Assembly: GCA_910584195.1 (NCBI GenBank)
Contig: CAJTYV010000036.1
Coordinates: 1-21,154 of the forward strand
Direction of reading: 5' to 3'
DNA from: an uncultured Ruminococcus sp.
GTDB lineage: Bacteria; Bacillota; Clostridia; Oscillospirales; Ruminococcaceae
Length of the DNA: 21,154 nucleotides
The notes beneath the pieces were generated by a model. The model searched no databases. It worked only from the letters and a program-made list of their open reading frames with translations, and was not told the DNA's origin. Positions 6,978-15,512 of this stretch are shown in pieces. The position numbers were made by a program, and so were the translations under genes. Each line of letters begins with the position of its first letter. Position 1 is the first letter of the stretch.

Positions 6978-8045
6978 TTACAGCAATCCTCTTCTGTTCA
7001 TATTATGTAATGCATCTATCAATTTATTGTTATCCTCTTTTGTTATGTATCCGATATGGCCAATCCGAAATATTTCATCTGCCTTATCTCCCCCATTCGG
7101 GCAGGCCCAAATACCATATTCATTTTTGAGAATTTTCACAATTTCCGTTGCACGAACATTTATCGGATGAAGAGCAGTTACTGCATTGGATGGGGACTCC
7201 GCAACAAATTCAAATGGCAAGTCTTTTATGCTGCTTCTAAAATTCTCTGCCGTGGAGGCAATCATCCTGCGCTCTTCGAATACTCCCCCTTGTGAAAGGA
7301 TTTCCTTAAGACGTTTATGTATCTGAAGAAGCGTTGTTACCGCTGGTGTAAAAGGAGTCTGACCCCTCTCTCCATTTTTCAGCGCTTGCTTCAGACTCAA
7401 ATACATACAAACTTCCTTGTTTTCCTCTATCCTCTTTAATGCCTCCGGCGCTAATGCCATAACAGCAATTCCAGGTTGAACAGCAAGTGCTTTCTGGGAC
7501 CCGGTAATTACCGCAGCCGCCCGAAGGCCCTCCATATCAAGCTCATCAGCCAGAAATGCCGATATTGCATCTACAAAAAGCTGGATGTTATTCTTTCTGC
7601 AAAACTCTGAGATCATGTTCATATCATAAAGTACGCCAGAAGAAGTTTCATGCATATTGACTAACATTGCTGTGTAGTCTTCAAGCCCATCCAATTGTCT
7701 GCGTTTAATCTGATGACCAAATTCACACTTAACTTGTGTATGTTCCCTTTTGTGAAGCTCACAAAGTTCTACAAAACGATGGCCGAAGCTTCCCCCGTTA
7801 ATCACAATAATTTTATCTTTATCATTTAGAATATTCATTACCATCGACTCCATTGCTCCGGTTCCAGATGAAGTCAGGAACACACAACGGGACCCCGCCG
7901 GTGCATGAAGCATTTCCAGAATCATGCTTTCGTTCTCAAGCATAATTTCCGAAAATTCTGGTGTTCTAAAATATGGTGTAGAATGGTTTGCAATCTCTAT
8001 AATATCCGGATTAGACATTACTGGTCCTACTGTAAAATTAAGCAT
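6978..8045 (-). CDS. Class V PLP-dependent aminotransferase (2-aminoethylphosphonate/alanine-glyoxylate type)
   Basis: The start at 8045 (355 residues) is preferred over the ATG at 8087. AGAAGG lies 8 bases upstream, it follows the preceding stop codon (8051) by 5 bases, and the chain opens with FTVGPVM, the usual N-terminus of PhnW and serine/alanine-glyoxylate aminotransferases. SSGTGAME (59-66) forms the phosphate-binding loop, VDAIS (158-162) supplies the Asp that contacts the PLP ring nitrogen, and GSQKAL (182-187) holds the Schiff-base Lys185. It would move an amino group onto a small aldehyde or ketone. No PepM or phosphonopyruvate decarboxylase is visible, so true aminoethylphosphonate synthesis is not supported here. 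Its neighbour, the TagD-like fusion, suggests an aminated three-carbon or similar CDP-linked unit, for example a serinol-type group; that is inference. Confidence 0.85.
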   Translation of the reverse strand: MLNFTVGPVMSNPDIIEIANHSTPYFRTPEFSEIMLENESMILEMLHAPAGSRCVFLTSSGTGAMESMVMNILNDKDKIIVINGGSFGHRFVELCELHKREHTQVKCEFGHQIKRRQLDGLEDYTAMLVNMHETSSGVLYDMNMISEFCRKNNIQLFVDAISAFLADELDMEGLRAAAVITGSQKALAVQPGIAVMALAPEALKRIEENKEVCMYLSLKQALKNGERGQTPFTPAVTTLLQIHKRLKEILSQGGVFEERRMIASTAENFRSSIKDLPFEFVAESPSNAVTALHPINVRATEIVKILKNEYGIWACPNGGDKADEIFRIGHIGYITKEDNNKLIDALHNMNRRGLL

Positions 8046-8050
8046 AACTG

Positions 8051-9327
8051 TTACCTTCTTTTCATAAGTTTCTGTTTCATATTCCATACAAATATCTTCT
8101 GTCGGTTACCCCACACATACTTCTGAAATAACAATTTTAGTGTTGGCGGTTTCTCCCACTTCTTGTTGATTGCCTTGTAATCCATATCACTTTGCAGATC
8201 CTGCATAAACTCTCCGCGGCTGGGATTTTCAGAAATTGGTTTTCTCATTGGTCCCTGATACTTCAATGCGTCTTCAAATGCAAGTTTATGTCCATACATA
8301 GACCCTTGGGCTTCTTCAAATACTTCTCTTCCCTTCTCAGTATTGCACACGACAAGAGAAGATCCGCCATTATTACCGTATAACTCCGGGCAATAAAGAT
8401 GTACCCCCCAAAGATCCCCGAGAGTAATATCCGCAACCCTGCCCTGCGTCGTAAATGGACACTTGTAACAGGAAGGGCGGCTCATCAAATGCTGAAGCCA
8501 CACAGACCAGAATGGATTGAACCACCGGTCTTTCACTAATACTTTCTTCTTATTCATCAATTCTATCCTCATTTCCTGGAAATCCCATTTGCCGTGGTAC
8601 CCCCCCCCAGGATTTTTAGACGCATCTTTTCAAAATCCCATTTACCATGAGACAGAATGCTCTTACCTGTGTAACGATAATCAATGGATTCTATCGGGCT
8701 TCCATATTTTTTCTCTATGCTCTTGTCAAGTTTTCTGACATACAAAGGACTTGGCACCCCTTCGCAAACAACCTCTACTGTCAGTAACTTATCAGCGTTT
8801 GTATTAGTGGTCTCAACATAGGAAAGCAATCCTGCAATTTGGCAGGGTGTTCCGGAAAACAAAACCTTCTTTCCCTCTTTTAAGAACTTCTGTGCATTTC
8901 TGTATGATAAACCTATAATGCTTTGAGAATACTTAGACTTTCTAAATTTACCCAACTCAGACTTATCTTTTATGTAGCTGTGAAATACAAATAATCCTTT
9001 TGCTTCAGCACCGAAAATCACATAATTCTCATCGCAAAACGCATCAACAATAGCAGAAAATGCTCCTCCTGAAGTGCTTTCAAAACGCGTTTTGGGATCG
9101 TTGTTATATCCACCAAACACGTACTTATTATCTTCGTGCTTTTCCGGCATATGTGCATATGGACAAGTCCTCCGACACAAACTACACCCAATGCACTTCT
9201 CCATGTCAATTACAGGATATCTAAATCCTTCGTTATCTTCTGCCATTGAAACTGCATCTTTAGGACAAACCTGTACGCATCCCTCACACCCAAAACATTG
9301 CGTTTTATCACCTGTATCCAAATACAT
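8051..9327 (-). pseudogene. FrhB-like (coenzyme F420 hydrogenase beta-subunit family) double [4Fe-4S] protein, out of frame at a G9 tract
   Basis: Read from the ATG at 9327 (GGAG upstream, directly after the previous stop), this protein has two ferredoxin-like cysteine clusters. They are CFGCEGCVQVC (11-21) and CIGCSLCRRTC (45-55), followed by the FSGTPCQIAGL motif of the FrhB C-terminal family found in capsule clusters. Around residue 240 the frame breaks in nine Gs (8600-8608) and stops after 252 residues. The remainder continues in another frame as EMRIELMN, DRWFNPFW, RPSCYKCPF and DITLGDLWG, down to the stop at 8051. With ten Gs, or seven, the whole would read through (about 425 residues with ten). 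Such proteins often sit next to pyruvyl transferases, as here, and may be redox enzymes acting on sugars or pyruvyl groups; the reaction is not established. It is either switched off or affected by a homopolymer error. Confidence 0.75.
8600..8608 (-). repeat. G9 homopolymer inside the FrhB-like gene
   Basis: There are nine C on the plus strand (nine G in the coding sense), followed by TA in coding direction. The tract is exactly at the frame break. Gain of one G or loss of two joins the two halves. It lies within an imperfect in-frame repeat whose two copies start HGKWDF. Confidence 0.9.
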
Positions 9328-10431
9328 TTATATCAGCTCCAACTCCATTTTTAGAAATGTCAATGATCTAATTCTTGCCTCGTCAATATTCGCATGTACG
9401 GCATCGTAGTCGATATCACGGTTCTCTTCTTTTCCAGTCGTAAATTTTGACCTCTTTAAATCCATTAGTTCAAGCAATTCACTTATTTTGCTGTCAGCCT
9501 GTTCCCTGGTGAAAACAACCATGGGTCTGCGATACTGAACCGCAAAGATAAGACCATGAAAAGAATTTGTAATTACAAAAGATGAATACTTAACAAGAGA
9601 CAGAAATTCTTCCACTCCTGCATCATATCTCATTATGTGGCCTTTATACGCATTTGTGGCTCTAAGGCTGATTTCAACAATTTGCAGCCCCTTCTCTTTT
9701 GCCATTCGCTCTGCATATACTTCCATCCCGGGATCGTACCGGCGACTGTATAGAAGCAGATATGGTTCATCACACTGCTTCCTGGCCGCAATCAAATCAT
9801 AATCCTTCGATGTTAACAAAAGTGTAGGATCAATCGTTCTCGCGACGGGTATATCTACATGTTCTTTAACATAAGGAATCATCTGGTTCTCACGAAGTCC
9901 AATCGCTTTAAAATTCTGCAATCTTTCATTGAGAATTAAATAAGACTGATCATCAAAATGTGAATCGCCAAAGCTTGCTGCATATGAAACCGCCTTTCCT
10001 TTCATTTCCGGATAATTTGCGTAATAACCGTCATCAAAGCCCTTGAATTCATCAATACAGAAAATGGTATCGCTGCCACAAACAAAACCATCGAGATTCT
10101 CCGTACCTATCTCACAAAAGTTTCCGGATGTGTATTTCTTAACTGTCCTGTCAAAGCGGTCATGATAAAATCGGTCAAACTTGATAAAGTTCTCACAAAT
10201 GGCAGGCATAGTGAGTTCACACATCCTTTTCGATTCTTCATCCTGATCCCACATGCCCTTATATGGATTAAACGGATCCTTGTCTGCTAAAACTTCCGGG
10301 CAGTAATCAACAAGAACTGGTGTATATCCGATTCTTTTGATTGCCTGATGAAGAGCCCAGGTCTGCAAAGCTGATCCATAGTTGGTAAAATTACAGTAAA
10401 TGTTATACGATATTGTCCCGATTTTGCGCAT
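9328..10431 (-). CDS. Polysaccharide pyruvyl transferase family protein
   Basis: This 367-residue protein opens with RKIGTISYN, then NFTNYGSALQTWAL, the N-terminal pattern of the polysaccharide pyruvyl transferase family (CsaB/WcaK/EpsO relatives). Near the C-terminus it has ITNSFHGLIFAVQYRRPMVVF, the conserved S-F/D-x-H-G donor-site motif. The family transfers pyruvate from phosphoenolpyruvate to a sugar as a ketal, giving the polymer a negative charge. AAGGGTG lies upstream of the ATG at 10431. The stop abuts the ATG of the FrhB-like gene (TAAATG), so translation of the two is probably coupled. They form a recurrent pair in clostridial and Bacteroidetes capsule loci. Family secure; acceptor sugar unknown. 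Confidence 0.9.
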   Translation of the reverse strand: MRKIGTISYNIYCNFTNYGSALQTWALHQAIKRIGYTPVLVDYCPEVLADKDPFNPYKGMWDQDEESKRMCELTMPAICENFIKFDRFYHDRFDRTVKKYTSGNFCEIGTENLDGFVCGSDTIFCIDEFKGFDDGYYANYPEMKGKAVSYAASFGDSHFDDQSYLILNERLQNFKAIGLRENQMIPYVKEHVDIPVARTIDPTLLLTSKDYDLIAARKQCDEPYLLLYSRRYDPGMEVYAERMAKEKGLQIVEISLRATNAYKGHIMRYDAGVEEFLSLVKYSSFVITNSFHGLIFAVQYRRPMVVFTREQADSKISELLELMDLKRSKFTTGKEENRDIDYDAVHANIDEARIRSLTFLKMELELI

Positions 10432-10504
10432 TATTTAACACCCTTCTCATCTCATCTTCATGCTTTTTTCCTTTAATATCTATGAACATATTAATAATAA
10501 TTCC

Positions 10505-11989
10505 TCATTCAGCCGAATATTCCCAAACTGGAATTAAACTAATCTCTGCCGGTAAATTATAGAACTGCTTATAACGTTCTTCCTCTGTGCTACCTGTCGA
10601 AGGTGTTCCATACCAGATATATTGTTCATACGGATAATGTAAAATTTCTATCTCATATATCCCCTTATTAACTTCGTTTCGAATATGTTCAATTCTCATT
10701 TTGTCCACTCTATATGTGCGATAAAAAATAATGATATAAAAAGCAACTATCGTTATACAAATAACCCTGCTCATTTTATATATATCAAAATGCCTCGCTA
10801 TTTCTTCTTTAAAAGATACCGGCAGCAACTTTGCCATTTCACAGCATAAACAAATAAACATAACGTAAGTAGAAAAAAAGCATCTACTGCCTATAGGATT
10901 CACCAAAGTTAACGGTGCTGTCACACACACAATACTCATGTACCAGAAAATCCCTTTCCAACTCTTTGTTTCCATTGCTACATAAAACAAGAGCCCTCCC
11001 AGCACTATAATCATAATGAATGTGGTTGCCCCTCCAATATGTGGTAGAGCACACCCGAAAGATACTATGGAATATACAATATAAGCCAACATAGTACAAA
11101 GCGCAATACCTATACAATAGTTTTTCACCTTATTGGCTTGTTTTCTGTAACGACTGCAAATAACCGCAACTACCACCACTAAAAATAGATTAATCCAAAT
11201 ATTTTTCATAAATCCTTCATTATAAATTATATCAAAATAATTTTTTTCAAGTTGCTTTAAAAATCCTTTCCCAGCTATTGTCCTATAACCATCTGTCTTT
11301 TCTACAACATTGCGATATGCTGTGTTTGACAGCATAATAAGTGTACCTAAAAATACCCCCCCGCAATACATCAGGCTCTGCATACACCATTTATGATATT
11401 TATAGAACAAATATACACAAATACTTACGGATAATACAATGTTATATGCCGTCATATGCTCTACAATCATCGCATTAACAGCCCCTAATGCCAAAAACAG
11501 AACACTCCTTAAAGTACTTTCATGTGGTTTGACCTGCATATCTATAATCTGATTCACATATACAATGTAAATCAATGTCAAAAAAATAGAAGTAACATAA
11601 TTTGAAAACCCGCTTGTCCAGACAATTGCCTGTCTAAAAACTGTCTGGGGAAGCAATGCTAAAAACACTGCAGCAATATAAAATGCCCATTTCTTATGTA
11701 TCAATTTCTCAATACAAATACAAATTCCGGTTAGACAAAATGCCATTACAACCGCTTTCAAAATATTTGACCTTGTTAAGATAAGTACTATCAAATAGCC
11801 TATATATCTTCCGCCATATTTTGCAAACCCTGTTTCTAACCGGTTCATTCCAATTTCGCTTCCCCAAGCCCAATCGTCACCTGTATAAGGAAACATATAA
11901 CTCAAAACAAATATAAAAAGAAACATTACAAAATATCTTCCATATATCTTTAAAAACTTATTTACCATTCTAAACTTCTCCCCAACCAT
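10505..11989 (-). CDS. Polytopic membrane protein with early Asp-Asp motif (DUF6056/GT-C-like)
   Basis: This 494-residue protein has a membrane segment at about 17-34, then the outside-facing PYTGDDWAWG (34-43), then roughly ten further hydrophobic segments and a soluble tail of about 70 residues. A hydrophobic start followed by a DD motif in the first loop is the layout of GT-C membrane glycosyltransferases that use polyprenyl-phosphate sugars. I think it belongs to the uncharacterised DUF6056 group, but cannot confirm this without a profile search. The ATG at 11989 overlaps the LicD stop (TAATG). An inner ATG at 11968 has a stronger GGGGAG 8 bases upstream and could be the true start. The gene contains a G7 tract (11356-11362) that is in frame here. 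It may add a side sugar outside the membrane; that is inference. Confidence 0.65.
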   Translation of the reverse strand: MVGEKFRMVNKFLKIYGRYFVMFLFIFVLSYMFPYTGDDWAWGSEIGMNRLETGFAKYGGRYIGYLIVLILTRSNILKAVVMAFCLTGICICIEKLIHKKWAFYIAAVFLALLPQTVFRQAIVWTSGFSNYVTSIFLTLIYIVYVNQIIDMQVKPHESTLRSVLFLALGAVNAMIVEHMTAYNIVLSVSICVYLFYKYHKWCMQSLMYCGGVFLGTLIMLSNTAYRNVVEKTDGYRTIAGKGFLKQLEKNYFDIIYNEGFMKNIWINLFLVVVVAVICSRYRKQANKVKNYCIGIALCTMLAYIVYSIVSFGCALPHIGGATTFIMIIVLGGLLFYVAMETKSWKGIFWYMSIVCVTAPLTLVNPIGSRCFFSTYVMFICLCCEMAKLLPVSFKEEIARHFDIYKMSRVICITIVAFYIIIFYRTYRVDKMRIEHIRNEVNKGIYEIEILHYPYEQYIWYGTPSTGSTEEERYKQFYNLPAEISLIPVWEYSAE

Positions 11990-12783
11990 TACCTATATTC
12001 TCCGAAATCTATGTCGCATACACTGTGGCTGCGTCGCTCTTCTATTGGCGGCAACTCCCTATAATTACCGTATTGATCCGTAAGATACTCTTGCGCTTTA
12101 CAAATACCAAAATAATTTCTATTTTCAAAATTATACAACTTCATTTGTAAAAACCATTCCGTATAATAAATCACATTTGGATAATCACTTGAAAAATATT
12201 GACCGGTAATACCTTTATTGTATGTGGTAATCAGCTTGAATCTTATGTTTTTTATTCTTTTTATAGAAATAGGAAAGCTTATCAATTGAATAATCCAATA
12301 ACTGATCCTTTTTTGATGCTCTCTTGTTCCATATCCGCACTTACCCCATAACAAATTTTTTAGCACATGATTTACTTTCAAAAATAATTTTTTCCTTACT
12401 GGCAAATTATCCAAGGGAAATATATCTACAAAAATACCTTTTGGTATGTCAACATTTAATGCCCACTCTTCCAAAAATAAGGTTCCCTTTAATTGAATCT
12501 TTGCAAATGCAAACGCATAATATTCATCAGTATCTTGCGTCTGTAGATAAAATTTTTCTGTACTCAGCTCCTTCTTACATATAGAAATGAATCTCTCATA
12601 TTCACTTCTAATCATCATAATGTCCAAATCATCATCCCATGGAATAAACCCTTCATGACGAACTGCCCCCAGCAAAGTTCCTCCACAAATTGAATAAGTA
12701 ATATTGTGCTCTTGACAAATTCTGTGGATTTCATCCATTATAATCAATATAGCCTGTTGCAATTTCCGGATATCGTATTCCAT
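11989..12783 (-). CDS. LicD family phosphotransferase
   Basis: Start at the ATG at 12783 (264 residues), with AAGGGG 6 bases upstream; a TTG two codons earlier also fits the frame but has nothing to recommend it. The LicD signature is complete near the N-terminus: ICGGTLLGAVRHEGFIPWDD (32-51), continuing D-L-D (52-54), the nucleotidyltransferase-fold metal ligands. LicD enzymes move phosphocholine or related phospho-alcohol groups from a CDP donor to a glycan, making phosphodiester branches. The neighbours support this: a TagF-like protein lies just upstream and a CDP-linked product would be supplied by the fusion gene at 5529-6869. No choline kinase or choline uptake gene is visible, so choline itself is not implied. 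The stop overlaps the start of the next gene by one base. Confidence 0.9.
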   Translation of the reverse strand: MEYDIRKLQQAILIIMDEIHRICQEHNITYSICGGTLLGAVRHEGFIPWDDDLDIMMIRSEYERFISICKKELSTEKFYLQTQDTDEYYAFAFAKIQLKGTLFLEEWALNVDIPKGIFVDIFPLDNLPVRKKLFLKVNHVLKNLLWGKCGYGTREHQKRISYWIIQLISFPISIKRIKNIRFKLITTYNKGITGQYFSSDYPNVIYYTEWFLQMKLYNFENRNYFGICKAQEYLTDQYGNYRELPPIEERRSHSVCDIDFGEYR

Positions 12784-12813
12784 ATTCAACCCCTTATTAC
12801 ATTATTTCTAACC

Positions 12814-14034
12814 TTAGTTTTTATTACAACTTAATCCCATAAAATCAACAAGTCTTTTGCAATTTTGATCATCATGGTATTTGTAAATATCTTCTCTTAA
12901 TTTAATTCTTTTTTCCATGGCATTATCATTTTCAAAAATTATATTTTGAATAAACTCTTTCATTTCAATAAAGCTATATATTAAATCTCCAGCTATCAAA
13001 GCCCTGATATCATCTACCACAAATCCCAACTTATATTCCTTTTCGTCAGATAAGACATATGCAATCGGACGATTTAGCTGTAAATATTCATATGCAGCTG
13101 AAGAATAGTCACTTATTAGCGCATCCGAGCACGCCATTAACCTGTAATTGTCTATCCCCCTTTTTTTAACAGTTTCACCTGTCAAAACTCTTATATTTGT
13201 CTGGTCTTTTACTTTCAAAGTATCTAAATCTTGCATAGGATGTATCTTAATTATCATCAAAGCATTTTTTTCATTTAAATAATCATTTAATTCATAATAC
13301 TGTTCTATTGTGTCTATTAACGGTATTCCTAGTTTCTGTTCTTCTGTAGAATCATTACGTCTGAATCCTCCGCCTTTTCTGAACGTAGGCATCCATAAAA
13401 ATACCTTCTCAAAACTATCCTGGGTAATCTTATCCAACTCTGACCGGTCTGATCTATTCAAAATATCAAGCGTAGGATATCCCAAGCATACAAACCTTTT
13501 GCTTGGATATTCTATAGAAAGTTGTTCAGCCAGAATGGCTGTATATTTCTCTGATAAAGATAAAATATAGTCAACCGAGGCCGGGATCTTTGCCTTACCT
13601 TTTACTTTTTTAAGCCCAAATGCACCATGAGTTAAATAAAAAGATTTTTGTTCTTTCCGTACTTTACCTGTTACAGAATTATCTGCAGTAAAAAACTTTG
13701 CCATACATACATAGTAAGCCTTTTTCAGACTTGGACGATAAAGCGGTACCCAACCAACATTTTCCGGCAACACTAAAGGCCTGTCCTCCGGATGCTTTAA
13801 AATCCAAATAATTTTATATTTTTCGTTATAGCCTTCCTGAATCAAATAATCATAAAATGCACCTCCATTACAATCAAAGTCATTATGACTTTCAATCATA
13901 ATAATATCCTTTAGCGGTCTATATCTCAAAAAAAATAACAGTAACTTTTGCAAAAACAAATCTAGCTTATACTGCCAGATAATATCCCATACATGCTTTA
14001 TTCCATTTCTTTTTAAATATTGTATTATACGCAT
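12814..14034 (-). CDS. CDP-glycerol glycerophosphotransferase family protein (TagB/TagF-like)
   Basis: This 406-residue protein is a single catalytic domain without the N-terminal glycosyltransferase found in large TagF proteins. Conserved blocks are IWILKHPED (76-84), YLTHGAFGLK (133-142), LWMPTFRKGG (213-222), IKIHPMQDLD (262-271, with the expected His) and ISDYSSAAYEYLQ (307-319, the active-site block near the CDP-binding region). It would transfer glycerol phosphate, or a similar unit, from its CDP form to a lipid-linked glycan at the inner face of the membrane. It pairs with the TagD-like domain of the fusion protein at the end of the operon. The ribosome site is weak (no clear AGGAGG), so it may depend on translation of the flippase gene 13 bases upstream. 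Family firm; donor identity open. Confidence 0.9.
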   Translation of the reverse strand: MRIIQYLKRNGIKHVWDIIWQYKLDLFLQKLLLFFLRYRPLKDIIMIESHNDFDCNGGAFYDYLIQEGYNEKYKIIWILKHPEDRPLVLPENVGWVPLYRPSLKKAYYVCMAKFFTADNSVTGKVRKEQKSFYLTHGAFGLKKVKGKAKIPASVDYILSLSEKYTAILAEQLSIEYPSKRFVCLGYPTLDILNRSDRSELDKITQDSFEKVFLWMPTFRKGGGFRRNDSTEEQKLGIPLIDTIEQYYELNDYLNEKNALMIIKIHPMQDLDTLKVKDQTNIRVLTGETVKKRGIDNYRLMACSDALISDYSSAAYEYLQLNRPIAYVLSDEKEYKLGFVVDDIRALIAGDLIYSFIEMKEFIQNIIFENDNAMEKRIKLREDIYKYHDDQNCKRLVDFMGLSCNKN

Positions 14035-14047
14035 TATTTTGTTTACA

Positions 14048-15499
14048 TCACTTTCTGAAATTTTCGATACTGATCACAATAGTTTTTCTTTTTATAATAA
14101 GAGTTATCATGGTAATTAATATTATAGAATAACGTATAATTGTAAATTTATATATTGCCAGCATTACAAACATCATCATTATCACAACACACGATACTAA
14201 AATAATTATTTTCATATCATAAAGATTCTTAACATTTGGCAATTCCTTTTTAAGTATTTTTTTATAAAATAAAAAGTGTGTAAATGCCAATAATATATAA
14301 CATATTAATGTCGTATAACCTGCTGCGTGATAACCAAATAAATTAATAAACATATAATTTAAAACCAAATTTAACCCGGCGCTTATACAAGTCGCGACTG
14401 CGATTTTTACTGTTTTTTGATAAAAATATTCTACTGTACTAAACATTGAATAAAGAAATATATAAAACACAGATGCCGCTATCGGTGGTATTACATATAT
14501 TGCTTCCGAATAATTACTGCCTGCAAAAATATAAATTACTTCCGGTGCAAATGCCATTGTCATAATACTTAAACATCCAACCACTACAAAAATGGGAGTT
14601 ACAGTTTTCTTGATCACTCTGGCCTTTCCTGCATCAATTGATTTATAAATATATGGAGCCAATGAATTATTAATTGCCGTAATGATAATATTCATCATCA
14701 TAGAAATTGTATAAGCAACACTGTAATAGGCAGCCTGTGAAGTCCCTATCATTTTACCGATCATGATCCTGTCTGATTGACTTAAAACATAATTTGATAA
14801 ATAATGCGGAATCAATGGAATATTAAACTTTAAAGCATAGATCCAGTATTTTTTTACATACAGTTTTTTCCCCTGTTTCATTAAAATTACAAAGATAAAA
14901 CCGCAAAAAAGCCCCTTCACAATAGCGTCAGAGTAAACCTTTGCTTCCACTTTATAATTCATACTCAAAACAGCTAGGACTCCTCCTAAAAGACTACACA
15001 CCGTCATTGTAAATGATACAATAACATATTTCTGATACTTAAAGTCAAATCTCTCTTTCGCAGCCCAGAACTCCAATGCGGGCATAAAAAGCAACTCTAT
15101 AAACATTGCCGGCATTAGTATTTCCGGCAACTCAAAAAAAGAAGAAATAGACGCACTGTTAGCACAGTATATTATCCCAAAACAGCAGGTAATAAATGTT
15201 GTAAGTGAAAGCAGAGAGGATGTAAATGCCTTCCAATCATTTTTAAAAATCAATAGTCCCTTAGTATATCCACCCAAAAAAATGTTCAACGATGTAAAAA
15301 TTATAAGTATACTGTACCATGACCGAAATATTGAAAATATCCCATACTGTTCTTCTGTCAATATTCGCGTAAATATTGGCGTCGATATCAGAGCCATTCC
15401 TTTATTCAAAATATTACATACCATATACCAAATAGATGCCTTTACTGGCTCCGAAAGAGAACTATACTTTTGTTTAAGGCACTTTAATCTGATCTGCAT
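14048..15499 (-). CDS. wzx: Wzx-like polysaccharide flippase (MOP/MATE superfamily)
   Basis: This 483-residue protein has about 12-14 hydrophobic segments and the N-terminal pattern NILNKGMALISTPIFTRILT (30-49) followed by EEQYGIFSIF, typical of Wzx-type polysaccharide transporters. It would flip the undecaprenyl-diphosphate-linked repeat unit to the outer face. AGGA lies 7 bases before the ATG at 15499, and the gene follows the damaged acetyltransferase by 13 bases. Together with the polymerase at 16004-17206 it marks a Wzx/Wzy-dependent pathway. The sequence is AT-rich, like most genes on this side of the cluster. Confidence 0.92.
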   Translation of the reverse strand: MQIRLKCLKQKYSSLSEPVKASIWYMVCNILNKGMALISTPIFTRILTEEQYGIFSIFRSWYSILIIFTSLNIFLGGYTKGLLIFKNDWKAFTSSLLSLTTFITCCFGIIYCANSASISSFFELPEILMPAMFIELLFMPALEFWAAKERFDFKYQKYVIVSFTMTVCSLLGGVLAVLSMNYKVEAKVYSDAIVKGLFCGFIFVILMKQGKKLYVKKYWIYALKFNIPLIPHYLSNYVLSQSDRIMIGKMIGTSQAAYYSVAYTISMMMNIIITAINNSLAPYIYKSIDAGKARVIKKTVTPIFVVVGCLSIMTMAFAPEVIYIFAGSNYSEAIYVIPPIAASVFYIFLYSMFSTVEYFYQKTVKIAVATCISAGLNLVLNYMFINLFGYHAAGYTTLICYILLAFTHFLFYKKILKKELPNVKNLYDMKIIILVSCVVIMMMFVMLAIYKFTIIRYSIILITMITLIIKRKTIVISIENFRK

Positions 15500-15512
15500 T
15501 CTCTCTTCCTGC

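Noticed and set aside
6978..8045. Aminotransferase as proof of 2-aminoethylphosphonate synthesis
   Set aside because: PepM and phosphonopyruvate decarboxylase are not in the window. The class V family covers several small aldehyde and keto substrates.
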